From contig CM048848.1 of assembly GCA_026545225.1 (NCBI GenBank), positions 24,654,806 to 24,718,805 on the forward strand: a stretch of 64,000 bases of DNA, given 5' to 3'. Shown in pieces: positions 47,521 to 59,291 of this stretch. A program made the translations under genes and the position numbers. How positions within the stretch are numbered: the first letter of the stretch is position 1; each line of letters begins with the position of its first letter. A model generated the notes under the pieces. The model searched no databases, was not told the DNA's origin, and saw only the letters and a list, made by a program, of their open reading frames with translations. The stretch is from Cornus controversa. Its lineage: Eukaryota; Streptophyta; Magnoliopsida; Cornales; Cornaceae.

Positions 47521-48296
47521 TCATCCAATGCCACATCTCTTGAGGAGATTTAATTTCGTCCCTCCTATATGATCCTCACCTCCTTGTGTCAAAGTCAAAG
47601 TAACCGGAATGGTCTCATTGGCTTCAAAAAACACATCTCTCTGCCTTGACGGAAGATGTTTCAATTTTATCCATGGAGGAGACTCTAATGATGGCATCGG
47701 AGGAGTGCTAGACAGAATAGGCAATGGCTCAATCGGAATCCTCCAAGGTGGAGTATTTTTCATGGCCACTACATCAAGTAAATCATTCACCCCCTCAATG
47801 GACTTCTCAACATCATGTGATAGAGCAACCGGATCAACTTCTTCAACATAATCATCAAAGCCATACATGAAGAAACAATCACTCTCATCTAGAGGATGTT
47901 GAATGACATTAAAAGTATTCAAGTTCACCTTAGCCTCATGAGAAATTTTATCATTAGGACTCTTTTTCACCTCTTCTTCATCAAGCTTCTTCTCCCCCAC
48001 CTTGTTGTCACTTATTTCTCCACTTCTAAGAGTGGTGATGGCTTGAAATTGTTCATGGTGTGGGTTGCTTGAAGAAGAAATTTTGTCAAGGACATGAACC
48101 CCTCTTGGGTTAGCAACTGGTTGGCTTGGTAGTTTTCCCTCTTCTCTTCTACTCACAGCATTGACAAGTTGTCCAAACTGTGATTCCAGTTTGGCAATCG
48201 ATTGAGAGTGAGAGTGAACCAGTTGAGCAGTGGATTGAACTGTTGCTGCAGTAGCTTGCACTATCTCTACAATAGAGTCAAGCTTCTCAAGTTTTG
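47521..48296 (-). pseudogene. Element F gag/protease remnant with large internal deletions
   Basis: About 246 open codons, beginning with the helical repeat TVQSTAQLVHSHSQSIAKLE and the REEGKLPSQPVANPRG stretch shared with element C. It then passes, without the protease motif, to a linker (LNTFNVIQHPL, a counterpart of C's LNIFNAV) and a WRIPIEPLPILSS stretch like that before RT in B, and stops in an unrelated tail. Protease, RT, RNase H and integrase are absent. Element D interrupts the gag side. Confidence 0.75.
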
Positions 48297-49719
48297 TGAT
48301 AAGTGTTCAATTCTATGCATTTGAACCCTCTTTCTTACATACGTTAGTTCCGTTTTTGCGTTTACCGAGATATGTTTACGGTATTTTTATATTTTTGATG
48401 TTTTGCAGGTATTGGAGCAAATGGAGCGAAGTTGGAAGCTTTCTGCAGTCAAGAGAAGAAATCAGAAAATGCAGCCCAAGGCATCTTGATCAATCGAGAT
48501 GTTGATCTCGATTAATCGAAATCTCGATTGATCGAGATCTTATTTCGATTGATCAAAATCTCGATCAATCGAGATTCAATCTCGATCAATCGAGATGCTG
48601 CAGAGCCCACTTGGCCACTTGCTCACCTGCTCTCCCACTTGCAACAAAATCCCCCTTTTTGCATGACTTAGGGGGATTGTCTGACTTGAACAAGACTTTT
48701 GGGGGCCTTCTTGATACAAGAGATATATATAATGATATATATATATATATATATGGTGGGCCCCAAAGGAGAAAAAGGAGCCAAAAAGCACCAAAAAGCC
48801 ACACATATCTCATATCTCTCAACACACAAGAAGAGAGAGAGAGAGACCTTCGAGAGAGGAGGAGGAAAAGCTGAACTAGACCAAGAAGTTTCATTCTCTT
48901 CATCAATGGAAGGGTGCAAGGCAACCATGAGCAACTAACTCTTCTACTAGGGTGTTGGTTTCAACCCCTAGCCATGTAAACTTGTTCATCTTTGTAGCTC
49001 TTGGAATTTGTAATTAAATGTTGATTATTTAGCCTAGTGATTATGTACACAAATACATCTCTTATATATATTCATTTGATTTGGAATTTATTCTTGTCTT
49101 AGAGTAGATTTTGTCACTTGAATGCACAACATTTGCATATTCCACAAGAAGTGCAAATGATGGCTAGATAATGGTGTTTAAATGAATGTGTGATGTTAGC
49201 TTGTATAGACCATGCCAAGACAAGGTAGTTTGGATGCATGTAGTGTTCACTTAGAGAGTAGAGTAATTAGGTAGTTAGTTAGGTTGAAGAGCTATGCTTG
49301 TTGAAGATGGATTATGATAGGTTAGCACACACATTGATCTTTTGATATGTCATTGAGGTCACAAGCCTAATGACATTGTTAGGCATTTAATTAATGAATC
49401 CCATGCTTGCTACACTTATGAACATGTGAATGGCTAGTGGTGGAAACCAACCCTAGTTCTCTCTCCCAACTTTAAACTCTTTACTTTTCTTGTCATTTCA
49501 TTCATGCAATAGTTTCTAAACATAAATTCAAAAATCTGTTTTTCGAATTAAAGTAGAATTAATCTTCCTTTAAGACAATTGCGACTAGTCCTCGTGGGAT
49601 CGATACCCTCTATATAGAACCTTATCTACAAAGATTCGTGCTCTTGCGAGTGGTTAAATTATATTTTGATAAAAAGGGAAAAATTAAGCTTACAATATAA
49701 TTTAGTTCCGACCACATCA
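48297..49719 (+). repeat. Element D 5' LTR
   Basis: TGATAAGTG...CACATCA, homologous to B's LTRs in reverse orientation, with more divergence than between B's own two copies. It has the palindrome cluster at 48484-48597 and a long TA run at 48725-48754 followed by a GA-rich leader, a plausible promoter region. Confidence 0.9.
48484..48597. repeat. Palindrome cluster P1 in element D LTR
   Basis: Six or so half-sites of TCTCGATTGATCGAGAT and its reverse, with TTCGATTGATCAAAAT variants, at the same LTR position as in B and E. Confidence 0.85.
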
Positions 49720-49725
49720 AAATTT

Positions 49726-49743
49726 TGGCGCCGTTGCCGGGGA
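49726..49743 (+). other. Element D primer-binding site (tRNA-Asp type)
   Basis: TGGCGCCGTTGCCGGGGA, 6 bases inside the 5' LTR; identical to element C's site. Confidence 0.9.
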
Positions 49744-50004
49744 CTACGGTTTTATTGCCACCATTGGAAGATTAAATCTGGTTTAATTCTTAGGATAGAA
49801 ATTCTTTCATTCTTTTTGTATATATTTTGTTCTTATTTCTCAAACTTCTTGATTTTAGGTATACCACATAGCGGGCATCAAAGAGAAGTAAACTTGGAAC
49901 CCTTTGTGAGTATAACGCCTAAAATTAGTAGTTTGAATTCATTCATTCTTTTTGTAAAGATTATTGTTACTTTGTGTATTGAGGTGTTGTTCGATTGTTA
50001 ATGC

Positions 50005-52845
50005 ATGCTAGGTAGACGGTCCTTGTCACTTCCTTTGCTTCCGTGTAACATTGAACTTGAACGAACACTTAGACAACGTAGAGGAACCTCTAGGGACCCT
50101 ATATTGCCTAGGACTGAAAACATGGATCCAAATGAGAGACAACCTCCCGGACTACCTCCTTTTAATCATGAACAACCACCTCCACCACCACCTCCTCAAG
50201 GAGAGTTGCTTATGGACTTTTACCTTCCGACTACATTTGAAGTACCTTCATGTATCCAATTTCCGGATGTAGCGGCAACTCAATTCAAAATAAAGTCCTC
50301 CACCATCAATCTTCTTAATAGTTTCCACGGTCTCCCTAATGAGGATCCGTACCGGCACTTAGATTACTTCCTTTCCGTGTGTTCCACTATTCGTGTACCA
50401 CACTTTACGGAGGATGATCTAAAGCTGCGTATGTTCCCCTTCTTCCTAAAAGATAAAGCTAGAAGTTGGTTCAACTCCTTAGAACCTAACTCAATCCATT
50501 CTTGGGCGGAGATGCAAATAGAGTTCTTGAAAAAATACTTCCCAATGGGTAAGACAAGTGATATTCGGCGAGCAATCACCGGATTCACCCAAATTGACCA
50601 AGAACAATTCCATGAGAGGTGGGAGAGGTTAAAGGATCTTTTAAAATCTTGTCCGCATCATGCTGTCCCAAAATGGCAGCTAGTGCAAAGTTTTTATGAT
50701 GGGGTGAGTGAGCAACATAGACAAATGATAGACTCCGCGTGTGGGGGTGGATATCTTTTGAAAAGCCCCGATGAGGCATGGAAACTTTTTCAAACCCTAA
50801 GCAACAATTTTGCTCAACGCTCCTCCACTAGGAAAGGGAAGGCCACCCAACCTTATAGAGGAGTGCATGAGATTTCACGGGTAGATGAGGATGCCATGCA
50901 AGTAGAAGCCCTATCCCAAAAAATAGATTTAATCATGAAAAATGGGCTGCCTACTCCAAACCAATCTGTCCAAAATCAGGAAGGTTGTTCATTCTGCTAT
51001 AGTACTTCACATTTCGTGCGAGATTGTCCTATTGCCGGGCAATCTCTCGATTATGCTCAAGAGCAAGCGAATGCCCTGTACTCTAAACAAATGAATGATC
51101 CATATTCAAACACGTACAATCCTGGTTACAAGAACCATCCGGCTTTCTCATAAAAACCTCAAGAATCAAGTCCCTCTTTCCAAGGGCAAAACTCTTTCAA
51201 TTCCCACTCTCAGCAGCCTCATTATAGGCCAAATCCTCAACCTTACAATCAAAGATCTAATTACCAACAACCACCACCTCCTCCGAGAAGCCAAAGCTTT
51301 GAAGAAAGAGTGATAAGCAATCTTGAGGCCAACACCCGCTTATTGCAAACTCACTCTCAATCAATCTCTAAGCTTGAAGCAAATGCTCAATCTATGACTA
51401 GGTTAGAAGCTCAAATCGGGCAACTAGCTAATGCCTTAAATAGAAGGGAGGAAGGTAAGTTGCCGAGTCAACCAGTGGCGAACCGCAAAGGTGTCCATAT
51501 GATTGAAGATCCATCATCTTCAACTTGTAATGCTCCTCCGGAGCAAGTTCAATCAATCACAACCTTAAGGAGTGGTAAAATCATTAATTCCAAGGTAGGA
51601 GAGGAAGAGAGAAAGGAATTCCAAGAGCAACCTAAAAATCCAAAAGAATCCCAATTAAATCCAAAATTTTTTCCGTTAAATCCAAATTTGCAAAATACCC
51701 TTTCAAATCCAAAAGGAAAGGCAAGTGAAGTTGGGTCGTCATCGATTCCAAATCTTGACACCTCTTATGAACCTTCGGTTCCTTTTCCTCAAAGATTGAA
51801 GGAACCTTCTCATTTCGGGAAGCAAGGAGAGAAAATCCAAGACATGATGGAGATCTTCAAACAAGTAAAGATCAATCTCCCTCTCCTTGATGTTATTCGA
51901 CAAATTCCCTCCTATGCAAAATTCTTGAAGGACTTGTGCACTCAAAAGCGCAAATCTAGGAATAATGTTCCTAAGAAAGTCCTCTTAACTGAGCACATAA
52001 GCTCCATTTTCCAACACCAAGCCCCTCCTAAATTCAAAGATCCGAGTGCTCCGACCATTTCGTGCACCATCGAAAATCAATCTTTTGAAAAAGCACTTCT
52101 TGATCTAGGGGCTAGTGTCAATTTGCTTCCATTCTCAGTTTACCAACAACTAGGTTTGGGGAAACTCAAGCATACCACGGTTGTGTTGCAACTTGCCGAC
52201 CGTTCCGTGAAGCAACCACGTGGCATCATTGAGGATGTCATCATTCAAGTGGACAAATTCTATTTTTCGGTGGACTTCATAGTCCTTGACACGGAACCGG
52301 TCCAAAATCCAAAGCGTCATATTCCTATCATTCTAGGTCGTCCATTCTTGGCCACGACAAACGCTTGCGTTAATTGCCGCACCGGAGTGATGGACATCTC
52401 TTTTGGGAATATGAAAGTCCGCTTGAACATCTTCAATGCTTCCCACCACACATCCGACGACGAAAGTGAGTGCTTTGGTGTCGATGTAGTGGAAGACGTT
52501 GTTCAAGAAGCACTTCCTTCTATTCTTTCCAAGGATCCTTTAGAGGCATGCCTAAATCACTTCAACTATGATGAGTTTGACATTGAGCAAGCCATATGTG
52601 AAGTCAAGTCCATGCTCGATGTTAATACTGTCATGGATTTGCCTAAATGGAGATTTCCGAGAGACCCCTTTCCTCCGTTGATTAATTCCGTCGCTCCCCA
52701 AGGAGCGGTGGAATTGAAGGACTTGAAAGACGGCTCGTTGTTCAAAGTGAACGGGCAGCGCTTAAAAGTGTGCGTGGATGACCAAGTCACCACCGAATAC
52801 GTGGATGTCGTCACTTTGACGGATCCCGTGTATTTTGACTCGTGA
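50005..52845 (+). pseudogene. Element D gag-protease fused to integrase tail, one nonsense codon
   Basis: A single 947-codon frame from the ATG at 50005, broken only by a TAA at 51151-51153 where relatives have Trp. Gag core is about residues 80-290, the zinc knuckle CSFCYSTSHFVRDC near 329-342, coiled LEANTRLLQTHSQSIS near 438, and protease LLDLGASVNLLPF near 698. After MDLPKWRFPRDPFPPL (about 880-892) it jumps in frame to the integrase C-terminal end ([17 protein letters not shown]) and finishes [10 protein letters not shown], RNase H, and the integrase finger and catalytic core are gone. E has the same junction. Confidence 0.88.
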
Positions 52846-54060
52846 GCCGATCCGGACGTCGTGCCATAGACGTATAAGGTGGCGAAGCCATGGTAGCTAT
52901 CATGCTTCCATGATGTCCCTTTAATCCAAAGTAGGTTTGTATCTAAGCAATGTAGTATCTAATTCCCAAATATCCAAGTCCCTGAAGCATAACTCAAGCT
53001 GACTATTTTTGAGCATCTCGATTGATCGAAACCAGGATCTCGATCAATCGAGATTTCGATTGATCGAGATCTCAATCTCGATTGATCAAAAAATTGCAGA
53101 GATTTGCCAAGTCCAAAGTCCCGAGAGGTAGTATTCTTCGATTGCACTTCGATAGGTCTTCGATCGATTGAACATTTTGATTGATCAAAAGAAAATTTTG
53201 ATTGATCGAAATAAAATTTTGATTGAATGAATTAAGTGTTCGATTGATCGAAGTAAAAGTGTGATTCAGTGAAGGAATTTTCGATTGATCGATGAGACAA
53301 TCTCAATCGATCGAAGCTGATTTCGATTGATCAAAGTGAAATCTCGATCAATCAAAATCTCGATTGATCGAAATGCACATCTCGATAAATCGAGATGCAC
53401 GCGGGGCCTGCGCGTGAGTTGAAAGTCTATTTAAACCGTTGGGCTTCCCTCCCATTTTAAAAGACCATTTGAATTCTTCTCTCCCTCCGTACGATCCGAG
53501 CCTTCTCCAAGCACTCCCGAGCACTCGATCTACCATTCCCGATCATCCGCCACCGTCTGACGCAATACGAAGCCACCGCTAGCACTTGCGCGATCTCCTC
53601 TTGGCGGCTGTGAGTGGATCTTCTTCGGTTGAGCCGTTCATCTTCTTCCTCTCGAGGTAAGTAATGCATGGCTACATTTTGCATACTCTCTCGCCATTTT
53701 TGATAGTTTTACGGCGTAATAAACATAGTTAGGTGATGTTGGGGTGGATGGATGTGATTGAAATATCTGTAATGAGATTTTGTGGGTTTCGGGGGGTAGG
53801 AAGTCATGTAGGAGTGAGATTTGGCATTCTTTTTGTTTAAAATGCTTAGTGTATGGTGTGTAACCGCGGCACCTTCGTTTCGGTTGCATCCGTTCACACT
53901 GCCTCTTTGAGAGCGACTTTTTGAATTCTTGTCAGCGCCATGGACTAGGACTTCATTTTCATTTTTTTTCTTCTTTTAGTTTATTCTTAGTTTAGTTTTC
54001 TTCTTATTTATCTTTTATTTACGTAATTTTTTGGAATCAAGTGCAGACTATTCCGAGACT
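52846..54060 (+). other. Element D spacer with palindrome array and third-ORF leader
   Basis: No gene. 53014-53397 is the palindrome array. 53400-54030 is the leader of the third ORF and contains GAGGTAAGTAATGC at about 53654, a good splice-donor match, and TTTTTTCTTCTTTTAG at about 53963, a good acceptor match, so the ORF may be expressed by splicing. Confidence 0.5.
53014..53397. repeat. Palindrome array P2 in element D
   Basis: About 20 half-sites: TCTCGATTGATCGAAA, TTCGATTGATCGAGAT, TTTGATTGATCAAAA and similar, more degenerate in the centre (53160-53300) than at the ends. Confidence 0.85.
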
Positions 54061-55284
54061 ATGGTGAGGGTGAAGAACGCCGCCGGTTCTGTTCGAGACG
54101 TGCTCGGGCGAGTCTTCCGATCTCGGAAGTTCCACCCGGAGCAGATTTTTGACTTAGTAGAGTTCGAGAGTCATCCCGACACTGCGTGGACGGTTGCTGA
54201 GCTCAGGAGGCATCGCCTCGAACGACTATGTGTGCCTCCTACTGACGTGGCACACGAGCGCTTAGTGCAGGTCTTCTATGAGCGCATGACCTACTCCTGC
54301 ACAGCGCCAGATACACTAGAGACGGTCGTGGGCACTGTCACGATCATGATTACGCTGAGCCGGATTGCGCATATGCTCGGCATCCCTCACCAGCAGCCAC
54401 CAGACATGGTTGGCCCGGACGGTCAGCCACTTTTCAGGGCCGCACTTCCAGCAGACACGACGCTGTTCTCCATTGTGATGGGCATGTGTGGCGGGGCGTT
54501 TACCACGCCCAATCACAACTGCACGTCCAAATCGATGTGCTCGAGCAGACTGTGGTTCCTGGACACCGTTCTCATCAAGAACGCGTGTCTGCTGCAGCAC
54601 GTGGCAGAGCGTAGGGGCGACCTCCTCCGTTGCCTTTATTCTTTCCACATGGGCACTTGGTTTTCTGTCCCATCGCTGATCTGGGGGCAGATGTTCAAGG
54701 TCTGGGATGGCCTCGTGAACAAGAGGATGCGAAGATTAGCGAGCTGGCGCCTTCCCTTTCCTTTCCTGATCGCCGCTTTTCTCAGCAGTGCCAGTATACC
54801 GGTCAGTCGTACTGACATTCAGTTGGCACCGCCCACCCGCTTCACATCTACTCAGTGGGAGAGGGTGAGGCGACACTTAGAGCGACAGGACCACCAGGGT
54901 GATCCTCCAGACGATATAGATATGGATGCCCCGGTGGAAACGGATGAGGGAGAGCTTGCAGGGGCTGACTCAGAGGACGAGGAGATGGAGGAGGAGGAGA
55001 TGGATGTGGCTGCAGAGTGGCATGACATACTAGCGACAGGCTACTCCTGCCTGGCGGCTGACATAGAGCGGCTCCAGCAGGGTTTTGACGAGCATGTCCA
55101 GGTGACGCAGAGTCAGCTGGCAGGCATTCGTATGGACATTTCTTCTCTGGCGCAAGGCCAGAGAGCTATTCTAGACGAGTTCCGAGCCTTCCGGCAGGAC
55201 CTGCAGTTCCTATTCGCAGGTCGAGCCTCCACCTCCACTTCTACTCCCACCGAGCCCCCACCACCACCACCCGCCCTCGAGTAG
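54061..55284 (+). CDS. Element D third ORF, intact (407 aa, putative plant transposon protein type)
   Basis: The only long uninterrupted transposon gene in the window. I start it at the ATG at 54061 (MVRVKNAAG) because B and E have ATG at the same place; a 10-codon upstream extension has no ATG. Residues 10-90 are basic (VFRSRKFHPEQ, CVPPTDVAHERLVQVFYERM); 90-230 hold LSRIAHMLGIPHQQPPDM, LWFLDTVLIKNA, SLIWGQMFKVWDGLVNK; 290-335 are acidic (EDEEMEEEEMD); 340-395 predicted helical; then a Pro-rich end. No signal peptide or clear membrane helix. It resembles the extra ORF of Athila elements; its role is unknown. Confidence 0.75.
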   Translation: MVRVKNAAGSVRDVLGRVFRSRKFHPEQIFDLVEFESHPDTAWTVAELRRHRLERLCVPPTDVAHERLVQVFYERMTYSCTAPDTLETVVGTVTIMITLSRIAHMLGIPHQQPPDMVGPDGQPLFRAALPADTTLFSIVMGMCGGAFTTPNHNCTSKSMCSSRLWFLDTVLIKNACLLQHVAERRGDLLRCLYSFHMGTWFSVPSLIWGQMFKVWDGLVNKRMRRLASWRLPFPFLIAAFLSSASIPVSRTDIQLAPPTRFTSTQWERVRRHLERQDHQGDPPDDIDMDAPVETDEGELAGADSEDEEMEEEEMDVAAEWHDILATGYSCLAADIERLQQGFDEHVQVTQSQLAGIRMDISSLAQGQRAILDEFRAFRQDLQFLFAGRASTSTSTPTEPPPPPPALE

Positions 55285-57056
55285 CTGCATTTTATTCATC
55301 TTTTATGCTTTACTTTCTGTATTTTTCTTTCTCTATTTTTGATAGGCCATGTTGGCCATGTTTAGTTTCTTTTTGAGTATTCCACCTACATGTACACTTT
55401 GTACTCCAACTCATTTTCATCTATATGGAATACATTTATATTTTCTTTTATACCATGTGTTATCTTTACTGTCTTTATTTTTGCTTTCTGTCAATATATC
55501 TGTTCTCTATACTTTGACTATGTATGTAGTACCACTTGTCTAATTGTTATATGCGATTCAGTTGATGATTTCCGTTTATTACCGCCTGGTTTCAATTCCC
55601 AATACTGTTGAGATTGCTTCAAAACAGTATGGCGGTAATAAAGAAAGGCAGCCCCTTTGCGTGCTATACGTTAGCGTGCCTGGATAGTCAATATCTTGTC
55701 GCATAGACCTCTTAGCCAATTGGGAAACACCAGTTCAGACCCTTAGATATACAGTGATATTGGCATTGTCAGTTTGTGCATCATTATTTCATTATGTTCT
55801 ATTTATCTACTTTTTGTTCCTTTTAATGCTCGTGGTATCCAGTTGGTGTTCTGTGCAGGTTTTCCTTATTTACAAGATGACCGCTGCTGTGGAATACCAT
55901 TTTTCTCGCACTCTGCCATCCCGGTAACTTCTTTCATTGTTCTTCTTGTCCAAACATTGAGGACAATGTTGCATATAAGTTTGGGGGTGCGGTATGCTAT
56001 ACCACTTGCATACGCATGCAATGTTCAGTCATTATATTGAGTGTCATTGTAGAGCAGTTTTTTTTCTTGATATTTTTGCATGCTTGCTATGATGTCTGGC
56101 TTTTTAAAGGAAGACCATTCGAATAAATGTCCGAGGTAAATGTAGTAGGTAGTTAAGAACTTTAACATTGTAAATACCCGCACTTTTGCAAGCTATACAG
56201 TAGACTAGTACGATCTACATTTTTGTCCAAATTCGAGCACGTACAGTTCTTGCCCTAAATTTGTCCTTAACCGCACAAATTCGCACACATGCATTTTAAA
56301 TTGTGGGGTATAAGTCTGATGGAGAATTTTGGAAATTTTTGTTTTTATCTGAACAACTTAAAGAATAAGTTCTTCCGGTTGTTGTAAAAAAAAAAAAAAG
56401 AAATAAAAAGAGAAAAATTTGCAATAAGCCTTCTCACTCAATAAATCAGATTTCTATGCCTCAAAGCAGGGAATATTTGTGTAAAAGTGTGTAAGGTTGA
56501 GCAATAATAAGCGGGTGGCTTGCTTATGCTCATCGCCTTGTAAGCTCGGTCATTAAGTCCGAGGGGTGCTTCTTCACCTAATGCCCTAAAATCAATTGGT
56601 TTGGGAGTCATTGGCCCAACACCGCTACATGGGCTTGCAAGAAAGCAAAAAGAGCTAAGCATTGCACGGTCATCCGCGCATGAGCAATCATGAATGTTTT
56701 GTGATAATGAACAGCCGTGTCGAGCATTTTCAATGAGTTTTTCTCTTAAAAACAGATTTGTTCGTTTTCTTCTCCAAATATGACAAAAGCCACACGTTGG
56801 AATGCATGTTCACTTTTCAAAGAGGATTTTGGGGTTGGAATTGTTATATTTGTTCGGGCTGGCCATTATGTGGGGACTGTCGTTCATTTATAGCTTGTGA
56901 AAGTCCAATTTTGCTAATGACCACATAGTTCTGTAATACTTGTTGCATTTGCCAAATGTGAAATGAACGGATGATCGCCCTTTATCTAGTTGATGACTGA
57001 GCCTGATTAAACTTTTGTATAAGATAGTTGATTTCATTCTTGTAATATTGTATTGC
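55285..57056 (+). other. Element D 3' untranslated region with conserved module
   Basis: No coding sequence; short frames at 55349-56040 lie in T-rich DNA. AAGTTTGGGGGTG at 55977-55989 follows TTGAGGACAATGTTGC. The conserved module is at about 56445-56640 with the stem CTCGG-(9-nt loop)-CCGAG at about 56546-56564. The region ends abruptly at 57056, inside sequence that in E continues to the polypurine tract. Confidence 0.65.
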
Positions 57057-57064
57057 ATTAATAA
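57057..57064. other. Inverted junction between elements D and E with short filler
   Basis: D's 3' region reads to TATTGC at 57056. Eight bases (ATTAATAA) follow, then the minus-orientation LTR piece of E from GGCCCCC at 57065. Both elements are truncated here and no target duplication is seen. Confidence 0.7.
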
Positions 57065-57475
57065 GGCCCCCAAGAGTCTTGTTCAAGTCAGACAATCTCC
57101 CTAAGTCGTGCAAAAAGGGGGATTTTGTTGCAAGTGGGAGAGCAGGTGAGCAAGTGGCCAAGTGGGTTCTGCAGAATCTCGATTGATCGAGATTGAATCT
57201 CGATTGATCGAGATTTCGATCAATCGAAATGAGATCTCAATCAATCGAGATTTCGATTAATCGAGATCAACATCTCGATTGATCGAGATGTCTTTGGCTG
57301 CATTTTCTGATTTCTTCTCTTGACTGTAGAAAGCTTAAAACTTTGCTCCATTTACTCCAATACCTGCAAAACATCAAAAACACAAAAATACCGTAAACAT
57401 ATCTCAGTAAACGCAAAAATGGAACTAACGTATGCAATAAAGAGGGTTCAAATGCATAGACTTGAACACTTATCA
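57065..57475 (-). repeat. Element E 3' LTR, truncated
   Basis: On the minus strand starts TGATAAGTGTTCAAG at 57475 and runs 411 bp, through the palindrome cluster at 57177-57290, to the position equivalent to about 48706 in D's LTR. Confidence 0.85.
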
Positions 57476-59291
57476 CACCCCCAAACTTACATATTGCTAG
57501 TCCCTTAGCAATACAATATTACAAAATGGAATCAACTATCTTATACAAAAGTTTAATCATGCTCAGTCATCAACTAGATAAAGGGCGATCATCCGTTCAT
57601 TTCACATTTGGCAAATCCAACAAGTATTACAGAACTATGTGGTCATTAGCAAAAATGGACTTTCACAAGCTATAAATGAACGACAGTCCCCACATAATGG
57701 CCAGCCCGAACAAACATAACAATTCCAACCCCAAAATTCTCTTTCAAAAGTGAACATGCATTCTAACGTGTGACTTTTGTCATATTTGGAGAAGAAAACG
57801 AACAAATCTATTTTTTAAGAGAAAAACTCATTGAAAACGCTCGACACGGCCGTTCATTATCACAAAACATTCATGATTGCTCATGTGGGGATGACCGTGC
57901 AATGCTTAGCTCTTTTTGCTTTCTTGCAAGCCCATGTAGCGGCGTTGTGCCAATGACTCCCAAACCAATTGGTTTTAGGGCATTAGGTGAAGAAGCACCC
58001 CTCGGACTTAATGACCGAGCTTACAAGGCGATGAGTGTAAGCAAGTCACCCGCTTATTATTGCTCAACTTTACACACTTTTACGTGAATATTCCCTGTTT
58101 TGAGGCATAGAAATCCGGTTTATTGAGTGAGAAGGCTTATTGCATATTTTTCTCTTTTTCTTTCTTTTTCCTTTATTTTTTTTTTACAACAACCGGAAGA
58201 ACTTATTCTTTAAGTTATTCAGATAAAAACAGAAATTTTCAAAAATTCTCCCTCAAACTTATACCCCACAATTTAAAATGCATGTGTGTGAATTTGTGCG
58301 GTTAAGGACAAATTTAGGGCAAGAACTGTACGTGCTCGAATTTGGACAAAAATGTAGACCGTTCTAGCCTACTATAAAGCTTGCAAAAGTGCGGGTATTT
58401 ACAATGTTAAAGTTCTTAACTACCTGCTGCATTTACCTCGGACATTTATTCGAATGACTTCCTTTAAAAAAAGCAAGACATCATGGCAAGTATGCAAAAT
58501 ATCAAGAAAACTGCTCTACAATGACACTCAATATAATGACTGAACATTGCATGCATATGCAAGTGGTATAGCATACCGCACCCCCAAACTTATATGCAAC
58601 ATGGTCCTCAATTTTTGGATACGAAGAATAAGGAAAGAAGTTACCGGGATGGCAGAAGGCGACAAAAATGGTATTCCACAGTAGCGGTTATCCTATAATT
58701 AAGAAAACCTGCACAGAACACCAACTGGATACCACGAGCATTAAAAGGAACAAAAAGTAGATAAATAGAACATAATGAAATAATTATGCACAAACAGACA
58801 ATGCCAATATCACTGTATATCTAAGGGTCTGAACTGGTGTTTCCCAATTGTCTAAGAGGTCTATGCGATAAGATATTGACTATCCAGGCACGCTAACGTA
58901 CAGCACGCAAAGGGGCTGCCTTTCTTTATTACCGCCATACTGTGTTGAAGCAATCTCAACAGTATTGGGAATCGAAACCAGGCGGTAATAAACAGAAATC
59001 AACTGAGTCGCATATAACAAGTAGACAAGTGGTACTACATACATAGTCAAAGTATAGAGAACAGATATATTGACAGAAAGCAAAAATAAAGACAGTGAAG
59101 ATAACACATGGTGCAAAAGAAAATATAAATGTATTCCATATAGATGAAAATGAGTTTCAGTACAAAGTGTACATGTAGGTGGAATACTAAAAAAGAAGCT
59201 AAAAATGAAAGAAAACATGGCCAACATGGCCTATCAAACATAAAGAAAGAAAAATAGTCAAAAATAAAACATAAAAGACAAAGAAATGCAG
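57476..59291 (-). other. Element E polypurine tract and 3' untranslated region
   Basis: 57476-57490 reads GTAAGTTTGGGGGTG on the minus strand, next to the LTR. The conserved module is at about 57885-58125, with GGACTTAATGACCGAG containing both stem strands. An internal polypurine-like copy lies at about 58578-58591. No gene; the plus-strand frame 57770-58087 crosses the module and is not a gene. Confidence 0.65.

Larger units (their letters stand above)
43634..48296 (-). mobile_element. Element F: Athila-like gypsy element, internally deleted, split by element D
   Basis: The 3' LTR (43634-45065) is in reverse orientation to, and closely related to, the LTRs of element C. It keeps a 3' untranslated region, a palindrome array and a short gag-protease remnant, and is cut at 48296 by the start of element D. 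The 5' LTR and rest of gag should lie right of the window. TATGT at 43629-43633 is the likely left target copy, which cannot be verified here. It inserted in the copia element. Confidence 0.85.
48297..57056 (+). mobile_element. Element D: non-autonomous Athila-like element lacking RT, RNase H and most of integrase
   Basis: A 5' LTR of 1423 bp, perfect tRNA-Asp primer site, gag-protease frame fused to the integrase tail, palindrome array, intact third ORF and most of the 3' untranslated region. The 3' end is lost: about 30 bp short of its expected polypurine tract the sequence changes to an inverted LTR piece of element E. TTTTG at 48292-48296 is the probable left target copy in element F. Confidence 0.88.

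Noticed and set aside
54061-55284. Retroviral-type envelope gene
   Set aside because: Position fits the env-like ORF of some Athila elements, but there is no signal peptide, no transmembrane helix and no cysteine pattern of an envelope protein.
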